DNA of 64,000 bases from Pachyseris speciosa (Eukaryota > Cnidaria > Anthozoa > Scleractinia > Pachyseridae): assembly GCA_016490735.1 (NCBI GenBank), contig JAEMWC010000161.1, forward strand, positions 124,001 to 188,000. Reading direction: 5' to 3'. The position numbers were made by a program, and so were the translations under genes. The notes beneath the pieces are model-generated. The model did not search any database. It was not told the DNA's origin and worked only from the letters and a program-made list of their open reading frames with translations. Every line of letters begins with the position of its first letter. Within the stretch, counting starts at the first letter, position 1. Shown in pieces: positions 36,401 through 48,400 of the stretch.

Positions 36401-39400
36401 AAAGCACCCCAATGACAGGTAGTCTCGACATGGGGGCCCACAAAATCACCACTCTTGAAAAGCCGGTCGACAAAACGGACGCGGCGACGAAGGATTATGT
36501 GGACCATTCGCACCTTTCTCAGTCCAGCGGGCAAAAAAACCAATTTGCCTTTCTCAGAAACGATACGGATGAGTCCTAGTCAGAAAACAACATTTTGGTT
36601 CATGGGATAGTCAACTTCCCCCCCTCTCCACACCGGGTCAACAAAAACGCCTACGAGTTCACTCTCGTCAAAGACGCGGGCAGTGATGATTACCGCTCGC
36701 GGATCGGTTTCAATCTCTTTCCGCTGGCGAAAGGGTATTACACGTTTGTGGTTGAGTACTTTCCGCCAGAAATGACAAATGTGCCGGTGAGGGCGAGCGC
36801 CACTGCCATTTTCATCACGAGCCAAACCCCGCGAACCTTCAGCAGCTACACAAAAACGCTCATTCAGTTCCACCGGTGGAGCGTCAGTACCCCCAACTAC
36901 ATTTATTTGGATCTGCACGGCTCAACTTCTGGCTCAATCACAGGCCACCTCATCGCTTATGGGGTTTCAGGGTACGTAACCAGCGTGGACTCGGGTGTCT
37001 TTTACACGGTTTGGACTGTAGAGGGTGGAATGATGACCATGCAAACCCCTTTGAATATGAATGGAAAGCTTCTTTTGCAACCAACATTGGGAACCGACTT
37101 GACTTTGAACGGCAAATATGTCATCGATGAAAATGCGGCACTGTTTGGTGGAACAAACGGGCAGATGACAATGATGAATGACTTGAACATGAACAGTTAT
37201 TTGATTCTTGAACCAAAATTGGGTGGAAATTTGAATTTGAATGACCACTGCGTTTACAACAATGACCGTCCATTGTTCAGCTCGAGTGTCCACGGAATGA
37301 CAATGCAAAACGCGTTGAACATGAGTGGGCATGTAATCCATCAACCGAAGTTGGGCGGTAATTTGGATTTGAATGGCCAAAGGGTGACAGAAGGGAACAC
37401 TCCCTTATTCGAGTACAGACATGGGGCCCTCCGCTTTTTGAAACCTGTGATTTTGCCTGGGTTGGTTTACAGGATAGCAAGCAACCTGCTAACCGGCACT
37501 TCAACAACAGAAGATGTTTTCTCCATGCCAGCGTTTTGGTCTCCATACACACCCTTCTTCAAGGAGTTGATTCGCTGTGATGTACACTTTTATGACCGCT
37601 CTTCCATGCCCCGAAAAGGAACTTTGGGTGTTTACGTCACCACGGGGGGAGTGAAACAAAAATTGCAACCCACAATATCAGCCAATGAGCGATTGGGTGG
37701 GTAACTTTGAGGGCACTTAGGACTCATTGGTATTTTCCAAGGGCCACCGCATTGTCGTTCAAAATTACTGGCCTTGACCAGCACACCAAAGTGACGCTCG
37801 CCGCCGAGTTCCTTGCATGAATTTCCACCCTTTGATATAACCATGGGGTTGCTCAGGAGGAATCCACAGCCTTCTTCCATCATCTTCGACTTCAAACACA
37901 TCGACCCGACCCATGACAGGGGCACAGTGGAAATGTTGTAAACACTTTACGCTTTCTATCACAAAAAAACATTGGGGCTACGACGAGCTCTTTCGCGCCT
38001 TTCAACGAAAAAATCTGGTTTGCACTGTTGTTGCGGGGAAGTTCATCATCTCGTCTGCGGTTGCAGGGGGTATCACCCTGAATCCAGTCGTCATCTGCAT
38101 TTTGACTGGGGTCGGGCTTGGTGTCACAGCTGTTGCAGCTTCAAAAAATACGACAAAAAAGCGGAGAAGGCCAACTTCGCCAGGGTTAAGTACAAGAAAA
38201 TCCTTGATGTGATTCGCTTCTACCTCAGGGGTGAGGCTTTCGATGAAAAAGCGTTTCTTGACAAGCTGAAAATGGTTGACGACTTCGTCAGGCAGGCGCT
38301 TTGGCAGATCTTTCTTCCCGCGCCGCGGTCTATTCCTCGGCCGAAGTTCGACGTTTTCACACCAAACAAGGTGCACCAAACTGACCTGCTCTTCATGTCA
38401 CACGACAGAGGCCCTCCCGCCCCGTAGCAGGGAAGAGGCAAAACGTTCAAATACGCTCTGACAGTTGCCGACGTGGCCAGCCGATACAAAGAGGCAGAAC
38501 CTTTAACATCGAAAAACTCTGATGAGGTCGCCGGGGCGTTTCACAAAATTTACAGACGCTCGCCTCTGAAATGGCCTCAAATGCTGCAGGTTGATCCCGG
38601 GCGTGAATTCATGGGTGCTGCCAGAAAAGAGATGGCAAACCACAAAACGTATATCCCGCGCGGGCACCCCGAAATTCACTGCGACCCGGCAATTGTCGAG
38701 CGTTTCAACCGCACCCTGGATGAGCGCCTGTTTGGCCACCAGTACGCTGTTGAAATGTGGCTTCCGGAGGGTCAGCGGTCTGTCGCGTGGGTGAAACGGC
38801 TTCCAGAAGTTATTGCAGCCTTGAGCAACGAGGAAACAAGCCTGACCGGAAAGAATCCAGCGGTTGCTATCAAAGAAAAGGCGGTTGTTTCCAAGCCCTC
38901 AACGACATATCAAAGACATGTGGGAAAGCGCGAAAAACAGCTCCCCTCTCTTGTCAATGTCTGCTATCTTTACCAGCCTGGCGAGTTGGAGGGCGGCAAA
39001 AAAAGAGCCACAGATCCTGTTTGGTCTTTGAAAGTCTTCAAGATTGAAAGAACTGTCATGAAACTAGACACGCCTGTTTTGTACTATTTGCACGACGGAC
39101 CCAAATGCAGTTTCGTGCGCGAAGAGTTGTTGGTTGTCCCCCCAAACACGGAGCTACCCCCCGAAGACCTCATCTAACAGCTCCATGATGCCGTCCATTT
39201 CTGCATCAGTCAGCGGGGGGTTGTACCCAAAGGCATTTGTGCTGACCCTGCCCTCTGATATCCATCTCTTCGAATCAAACGCGATAGCGAAGTCTTGTTC
39301 ACACTCGTGCCGAAGAATTGATGCCCATCGCTCCGGAGAATTTGCTTTTTGTGTGTCAACTGTTTCTTGCCGAAAAGTGTTTCTTTGTACTGCTCGTGCA

Positions 39401-42400
39401 GGATATGCTTTTTCACCACGTTCTTTTTCACACCTTTGGCTCTTTTCATATTTTTTTCGTCGGCTCTGACGATTGAGTACATCTTTGGCTGCAGGCCTAC
39501 ACACTCGGGGATTGGGGTTCCGGCACATTAGACTGTCATTTTCCCCAAAACCTTTTTATTGGTTCTGAATGCAGCGGGTGGTCTTTTGGGTAGTCACTGG
39601 TGTCAAAATAATTTTCTCCGAGGCAGCCACCTGGCCTCATGTCTTTGTAAATGTCTTCTGTTTCGATTTCGAGCAGAAAGCTGTCCGTGTCTGTGTACAG
39701 GAGCTCACACCTGTCCCCATAGTTTCTCTTCAGGACGTTGCAGAAGAAGTCGTACATCAACAACTTGCTGTTTTCCAGGATCGTCATGCCTGTGTAAACG
39801 GGTTTATTGAGGCACAGCTTGCTTTTGCGCTTGCTGATACCGGCAAGGTCTTTTGCAAAGAACTCGTGCCTTGAGTAAAGGGGGTTTGCAATCAGTTTCC
39901 TGAGCTTGGTTGTCTCGTGGCTGCGTACAAGTTTCACATCTGTGCGGATGCGCAAGTTTTCCATGGTTTTCCCGAAGACAGAGTTATTCATCAGCTTGTA
40001 GAAGTCTTTTTCGAACGTGCTTTTGGCCTTCTTTCTGAAATCGGTGTTCATCCTGATGTAAGGCTCCATCCAGCGTTTTTGTTGGAATTACAATACTCTG
40101 TGGACCTTCTTCAGCTTCACGCCCTGCTCCAGATAAAACTGCAGGTTGCGGTAGTGTTTTACAGTCTGGCGGGTTAAGATGGAGGTCGTTAATCAGCTTC
40201 TTTTGATAGGGGGACAACCATTCTTTTTTCACGACCTTTTTCTCGGGTGCAAGGGATAAACTGTTATGTTCTTTGTGAAGTTCTTGGGGGTACTCGAGTT
40301 CGACTTCAAAGATGAATCCTTTTTTGCCGTTTTGTTTTATTTCAAGGATTTCGACCTCTGACGGAAGCCAACCGCTCCACTTGAATTTCCCCACGGGAAG
40401 CGTCCCACTCATGGCCCAGTCGTACAGGTTGTTGGCGTCGAGATCCATGATAAATGTGGTTGGTTTGCTTTCCAAAGGATTGCTGGCTTTGGCGTGCCTT
40501 TTGCTGACCATTGAAATGCCTCCGCGCATCCCCCGCTCCACGAAGGATCTCCAGCTCGATCCCTGTCATTTTCAAGAGGGTATCTCACGACAAACTGGAC
40601 GAAGTGTAATAGTGGGTGGGGTCTAAGCCATACTGCTCCTGGCAAATATCCCTGAAGTTTTCGAAAACGTCAGCCAAAGCGCAACATCGGTTTTCACATA
40701 AAGGTCGTGGTAGTCCCCGAGGGTTTTACACCCGAACGTTTCCCAGACTTTGTTTGCGTGTGCGAAGTCTTCGTCTGAGATGTGGTCGCCGGCCAGCCTG
40801 CTGAAGAGAAGTTCTTTCGCTGGAAGGCTTGTTTTGGAAAACGTGTCCCACGAGTCCATGTACTCATAAGGATAGATTCCCTTTTTGCACAACAGATCGA
40901 GTTTTCCTGCTTCGGGGCAAAGTTTCTTTGTTATTTGCAAAGCCTCTTTTGGAGTTGATTTGACCAATGCATCAAGACTTGCCAACAGAAATGCATTGCT
41001 GTCAATGAACCGCAGGTTTCCCAACGAGAATGAGATGTATTTTTCCATCTTTTTGGCAATGCAGTTCAACTCCCCGACTCCTCTAACCTTCGACATTGCC
41101 TGCATCAGATGATGTGCATCGTATCCTTTCAAGTTGTGAAACACGACAGGAATGGGGATGGTCTTCGGGTTGATTCGCAGCTTCTTGTTGCACTCGTCGT
41201 GGACCGCGCCGCGGAAGCCCCTGTGATGTGGCAATGATCCCTGACTGCGTCTCTGAAGTTTTTGCGCATCAATGGCTCTGTGCAGAATAAACATGTTTGC
41301 TGGGGGTTGTCATCTTTTGGTTTTCTTTCGGGTTTGGGCCCAATGAAATCTTTTTGAGCATTGTAACGGCGTGCTTTGTGGCTTTGCCCGCTGTAGTTGC
41401 CTGTGTTGTTGTCCCACACCTCGACTGAGTCGAGAAACTCTGGATTGATCAGGTTTTCGTTGCAGATGTGGCATTTTGTGGCATGTTTGAAGTTTTGCCA
41501 GTCGTTGTGTGTCATTGTGATTGGTTTTGGTGTTTTCAATGTTTCCCGCATTTTGCTTTCCAGACGCAACAGCCTTTCGAGAAACTCTTCCACAGCGTTT
41601 TTGTCGCCGTCACAGCCTTGCCTGTATTTCATAACTGGATCACTTTGGCCGTCGCTTCTGACAGAGGTCAGAGCTAAACCACATGCTGTGTGTTTGTCTG
41701 TTTTTTCTGTGCAGGCTGTTCTTTCGCGTTGGGTTTCGGCATAGATGACAAAGGGTACTTTCATTTGTTTGAAGAGGTTTTGAAACTTTAAGGTGTTTTG
41801 CCTTTTTCGGGCATTTCAATTCTTGTTGGGGTTCCGTTCACGCCGTTGCAGTATTTCTGGTGGTTGGCAAGAATCTTTTCTGTTGTGAAACTAATCAGGC
41901 ACATTGTGCAGAAGTGAATTTTATGTCCATGTTTTGTTTGGTCATGAAGAAGGGCTGACAACCTCTTTACAAAGCAATAATGGGTTCTTTCATCGTCATG
42001 AAGGAGCACCAAATTTGTTCTTTGGACGGTTTTATCTTTTCTGCTGATCCTGAGAACAGTCACATAGTTGTTCTCCCACCCAAACACGTTCAATGCAAGG
42101 GTGGAGTTTTGTTTTTCGAGTTTGTCAAGTTGTTTCAATGGCGTGGGAAACATGATGCCACCCCAGTTGATACCATCGTTTATTGGAAATTTGCTGGGTC
42201 TTTGTGGGTTTCTCTCCGCTGGAAACAGAGCAGATCTGAGCGCCCACTTCAAACATTCGTTGTCTCTGCTTTGCACACTGATGATTGCCTATTTTTGCCG
42301 CCAGCTTCTTCGGAGTTGGAATGAAAGTGCCGCCTCTCATGGGCTGGTATCTGGCGACGTTGACATAGGCGATCGAGATTCTGTCAATTACCCATCCAGA

Positions 42401-45400
42401 GCCCCGCTCCGACCAGTTGTCAATTTTCCCATTTATCTGGTCGAGAAATTGGTCTCCTTTGAAATAATGTTTTTGGGTTTCCAATTCCATTTGCCCTTCT
42501 TCGTTTCTGATTTCGCGGTTGAAGTGAATCTCCATCCCGAAAGAGATCTTGATGTTGCCAAGAGCTCGCGTTTCACTTTCCAAGACCTAAAGGGCTTTGT
42601 CTTCGAAAGTTTCAGTGGAGAACCCCAAAAGGTTTCTCGCCGCTTGACCATCTGGATCGACATCCATTCTCCAAACATGGAGCCAGTCTTGGAAATCCGC
42701 GGTCGAAACATAAAACTCGTCCCAGAGCCCTTCGGGGGCGGCTTGGTCGAAAAACTCGTTGAGGACTTCTTCCCTAATGCGTGCAGCGGCCATTCTTGTT
42801 TGTACCCTGTACACCCTTCTCTCTAATAGGGGTGATGGATGGCACACAAGGTATCAGGGCAGCTTGGAACCCGGATATATAAAGGAAAAAGGTTTGTTTT
42901 GGGCGCGCTGAAACAAGGGGACACACACATGTATAGTGCCGGTTCTGGTCACTGCATGGAAGTGACCACTCAGGCCTTCATTCTGTTGAATCCAAACCTT
43001 AAACGTTCAAGTTACGATTAAAATGAGTAACTTGAACTTTTAAGGTTTGGTTTGACTGAATGAAGGCCTGAGTTGTCACTTGCTTGCTGTGCCAGAACCG
43101 GCACTATACATGTGTTTCATCGTAAAGACATAGTAGAAACACAATGACGTAAATTTAAGGAGAGAAGAAAACAAATTATCTTTACTCTTTTCTTCTCTCC
43201 TATGTCTCAGTCACTATCACTAGAAGTGAACCAGGCCTTACGAGAGCAAATCTCACCATGATATGCAAAGGTGCATTTGTGGGTCCACGTGCCATGATTT
43301 TCTCCAAAGTGCCTTTGCGCATGTACCTGAATACTGTTCCGTCGGCTTTCACGTCACCAGGAAGCTGAATTCTCCAGTTGCCATTGATGTAGTAAGTACC
43401 ACCATCTCCTCTGAGAGCTAAAAATGACAATAGCATTAATCAATATCGAATATCGCACCGCATCAAAGAACAGGTTGAATCTACAGCCACTGTCGTGAAC
43501 ACCGGCTTTATTGTGGTTCACTGTTGCAAAGAAACAGGTTTTATTATAAATTACAACAATAATGCCAATTTACGATTGCTTTGTTATCACAATTCTCGAC
43601 AATTGTTATTACAATTTATGACAGGTATGACAGAACAACAGGGCTCACGCACCAAATGAAGACTGACCATAATTACAGCACGGGCCAGATTGATCACCGA
43701 CCAACGTGAACTCCAATGCCTAGTTTTTGTGAACATTGAGCAAGTTCACTTACGTCCCATCAGATTTTTGAGCGTGGAGTCGAAGATAAGACAAGAGCAA
43801 CGGCCTAACCTCACTATCCAAAGACGTGATCAAGATGCTGGCACATGTACATAGTGAGCATATATACACTTGATGGTGGCATACGTACATGCTCAGTGCA
43901 CAACCAGTCTAGCCGTAAAAAAATAAATCAACGTCTGTCGTGACACCTATAATAATGTTAGTCTACATAATTTCAATCCTGGTAGAGTTGAAAGCAAATG
44001 ACTCAAGTCACTTAAGCCGAGGAAATACAAAAAACAAACATGCATTCCCATATACCAAGGAAACTCGTGCACGGTTTGGATTCCCGTACGATTATACTTC
44101 TAGCTCCCTTGGGAATGACTGCAGCCTCCACATAACCTGTTGAAGAAAAGAAATGGATTAAATGTGAGACATTCAACTTGCTCTTTCATCGAAGAAGACA
44201 AATAAAATTACAAAGGTTAACTCAACAGTTTAGCAAATTGATGAGGTTTTTTTGTACACCATCCAATTCTCTTCTTTACGTTCCCTCAACATGAGAAGTG
44301 AACTTGGACTGGTGAGCTTCAATTAATTTAGCTACGTCTCAAGGTTTTGTAACCAGTTTTGTTCGTACTATAAACATCTTTTAACTAATGGCAGACCTTG
44401 AAACATTGAATAAACATGAATAAAGGGGGTTAGTTTCTAAAGAAACTGTGGGGCAGCGTCGGTGGGGGAGCGAAACACGAAAATTTGATTTATCAAAGGA
44501 GTTGACAATGTGAATTGACTATTCAAAAAGCTGACCTTTCGAGCGTTTGTCCTTCATCAGAACGAATCGAGGAATTGTGGATTGTGTATGGTTTATATAC
44601 AGAATATGGAGCTACGCTATTGGTGGTAACATGGTAGCGTGAAAAACAGGAATAAATTAATTGAATGAAAAGCGTTCGTTGAAAGGTGTTCGTTCGATGA
44701 AAAGCGTTCGTTGATATCGGGCCCTAAGCGATCTGTTAAGATCACTGATCGTTTCACATGTAGCTCCGCAAATGTTATCTATTGCATAACTTGCACATTA
44801 TGCAAAAAGTGTTATACATCGGCGAAACAGGAAGACGACTAGGTGAACGATTTCTAGAACATCTACGTGATGTTGACAAAGATGACAAAGATGCATCCAA
44901 ACCAGTCGCACGCCATTTTAATCTCCCTAGCCATTCTTAATAACACATGTCAATCTCCGGCTTTCCGAACATCAAGGTACCACGGAAAGTTGTAAAAACC
45001 TCGAACATAAATTTTTCTTTCAAATCGACACTCTTAATCCCCACGGCATCAACGAATGCTTTTCATTCAATTAATTTATTGCTGTTTTTCACGTTACCAT
45101 GTTACCATCAATAGCGTAGCTCCATATTCTATATATAAACTATACACAACCCACAATTCCTCGAAACGCTAACGCTCGAAACGTCAGCTTTTTGAATCCT
45201 TGTACGATGGTCAATTTACATTGTCCACTCCGTTGATAAACCAAATTTTCTGCCAAATCAAAGGCAACTTTGGACTACAAAAAGTTACCAGTTGTCCCTT
45301 TGTGTACCTGATCCAGCCAACTGGTTAAACTTTCCTTCCACTGTGCGGCAAGTAGTACCGTTTCCTTTGCAGACGCCACAGATGTCCTCTTGTGCTCCAG

Positions 45401-48400
45401 AGCCAATGTTAAAGTCACAACCGACATTCTGACGGCGTGAATGCCAAAAAACATTTGCTTTTTAAATTTGTTATGACATGAGCCTTAAAATAGATTATTC
45501 CTCTAAGGACTTGCTTCCTAAATAGGAATTAAAGGACAATTACCATCTTCTAAAATACTGTAATCTGCTACGTTTCACATTTGTTTATTGTAATAAAAGG
45601 AAACTGCAAGTACAGTTATCGTAATAAATTGTTGACGTAAACCCGACGTTTTGATTGGTCTAGAGGGATTTGCGGCTAAAGTGCAGACGCACGAATGACG
45701 TCATGAGCCAAAGAAAGTAAAACAAAGCAACTGCGTATAATCAAATAGATTCTTTTTGCCAGTGCGTGTGTACTCTGACGTGAAAAGATGGTACGAACAT
45801 CAGTCACGATACTCGCCTGCGGCTCGTAGCGTACTTCTTTGTTCTTACTACTTTTTGACGTCATCCGTGCGTTATCAGAGTACACACACACGGCCAAACG
45901 GAATGTCTTTATTAAATAACATATCATCTAAATGACCTGGCATTTCCCATCGATACAAATATCAGTTGAACCTGGTCTGCATGGAGTGCCATCTATAACT
46001 TTTGGGGCAAGCTTGGCAGAGAGACGATACAGTGGATCCCTTGGTTTGCAGAATAAAGCACATGGGTGACCTAAAACAAAAGGCGAAGATGAATGAAACA
46101 GGAATTTCAAAAAAATATATGGACAAACTCCATGGCTCGATTTGGCAGGATTTCTCACTAAAACTTCTTACACTTTGATTGATCCACCGCGTGTATTAAT
46201 TATCTTTACCCCTGTTATTGCACCATATTATACAGATGACGGTTGAACCAAGCTATGTCAATGTTTAAACCCTCCTGTACTTACCGTCACTTATCACAGG
46301 AACCCAGTCACGCTTTCCTCCTCTGTATTCAATGCCTTTGAATAACTCACATTGTAAAGTTCGGAAATCTTTGGACCCAACGGGACAGGACTGTCAAATT
46401 CAACACAAACTGGATTAGAAACAAGGAGGGGGAGATTAGTGTATCTGGAAAAGACGTTTCACTTGTGTGAAATTCAAAACACAAGGAAAGCAACCAACAC
46501 AAACAAGACTATTTGCGCGATAACTTGCTTCTTTGCATATTTCTACGAAATCAGAGAAAGCAAGATAAAGTGGGTCACAGCGACATTACATTTGGTCAAC
46601 ACAATTGCGCTCTGTCTTACAGTTTTCAGTCATCCGTCCGTCCTTCCGTCCGCCAGGCCGGCCCTCCGTCCTCCCGTTAGTTCGTTCTGTATTCTGTTTG
46701 TCTGTCTTTCTTTCTTTCTAGCTGTCTTTCTTCTTTTCCTTCACTATTTTAGCCTGTGCGACTTCCCTTGCAGACCCGCTAGACCAACAGTGTACCTAAA
46801 AAGAAGTGGGGCGGGGGAAGGTACCTGATGGATAAAGTAGTGTTCAAGTAACAAAATGTAAACCTATTGGTGATGATGATGAGTGACACCTCCTCTACTG
46901 TTGATTTTGCCGAAAACATTTCCGCCTTACCTTCACATTACACGTACGATACTTTTTGGATTCACCTTCGCAATAGCTTCCTCCATTTAAGGGGCTGAAA
47001 TTACGTAAAAATCAGTTTAAAACCTCAGGGCCCCTATGAATATCAGCTTCGTAGCGCAGCTGAATGGGCTGCCCTGGTTAAATAAAGTTACTTACTTACT
47101 TTACTGTTTTAACGTTAGTTAAAATGGGTATAAACTGGAAAAAAGCAAGCACAAGAAAAATTTTAAACAATTGCAAGCTGAGTGAGCCCACCAGCCGTAA
47201 TTCTGATTTTTGTTTTTCATCTTCCCACCCGAATGGAACACATCACAGTTTAATCAAAAGAATCTATCGCCCTACACCTCATAGGATCTTTGCAGCTGGG
47301 CTAATGCATGTGATTTAATTTGTAAACCAAGGTTTTATTATTTATGATATGGCCCGCGACTTAAGGGTCACCAGAATTATAAAAGTTAGCAAAATGGCCG
47401 AGTTTGAGGCCTTCCATGATCAAAAGTTGGCATTTATATAAAGGGTTAGATGTTTTAAACTTTCAAGTGTTTGTATGCTGGAGAGCGTCGTCTTATTCTT
47501 CACCAACGTTTCCCATACAAACGCTTTAATTTTTTTTCAAAACTTCAAACCATCGTAAATACTCAATCTTAAACGTGCAAGGACTCGAAATTGGCCATTT
47601 TGCCGCAGTGACTTCACCGTGTTTTTTCTAATAAAGGTAATATCCATGTTATAGCCCATAATATAAAAGTGGCTGTATACAAATTACGTCACACGGCCGC
47701 AGCTTCAAAGAGGGTTAATTTCTAAAGAAACTGTGGTACTGCATCGGTGGGGAAGTGAAACAAGAACATTTACGGGTTTATCTACGGAGTTGATAATGTA
47801 AATTGACCACGGTACAGGGATTTGAAAAGCTGACGTTTCGAGCGTTAGTCCTTCGTCGGAGCGAATCGAGGAAGAATTGTGGGTTGTGTATGGTCTTGAG
47901 CAAAAATGTATCTTTCAAATCGGCAATCTTAATCACTACGCTATCAACGAGCGCTTTTCATTCAACTAATTTATTCCTGTTTCTCCCTTTACCATGTTAC
48001 CACCAATAGCGTAGCTCCATATTCTGTATATAAACCATACCAAGAGAGGATATACATATGAGAATTAATCCCCTATATAGGTCCTATCCCCATCGTAATC
48101 CCTCCAAAGTTATTAGGGACCTTAAGCATAGACGACGAAGAAGACGACGACGACGAATAGTACCGCGTGAAGACTGGGACGGAACCGTCCGTTCACGGTA
48201 CGAAAACGGCGGGAAAATCTGAACTTAAGCTTCGCTCGACGAGAACGTGAACGTAAACAAAAAAACACAGCAGAGTAAATCATTTTTTTTGTCGAGATGG
48301 TTTCTTTTCACGAGCTTCAAGAACTTTTTCTCTTTAGTCACGCTCAAGGCATTTTAGATGATGAAGAACTGTTGTTGTTGTATGAGGAATACTGGCCAAA

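Larger units (their letters stand above)
27936..43117. mobile_element. Polinton (Maverick)/adintovirus-like element, decayed
   Basis: 15182 bp, bounded by TIRs of about 300 bp that are about 97% identical by my count. The 5-mer CATCG occurs on both sides (27931-27935 and 43118-43122), a probable target-site duplication; Polintons usually make 6 bp. The gene content is diagnostic: protein-primed PolB, retroviral-type integrase, adenain-type protease and an FtsK/HerA-type packaging ATPase. Capsid-module proteins are also present. Nearly all genes carry frameshifts or nonsense codons. Removing the element leaves an ordinary ~0.6-kb ADAMTS intron. Confidence 0.93.

Noticed and set aside
35079..42589. 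Possible stop-codon reassignment, because several in-frame stops in the Polinton are TAG (35079, 36577, 38425, 42587).
   Set aside because: TGA (32389) and TAA (35527) stops also occur, and many frameshifts show ordinary decay.
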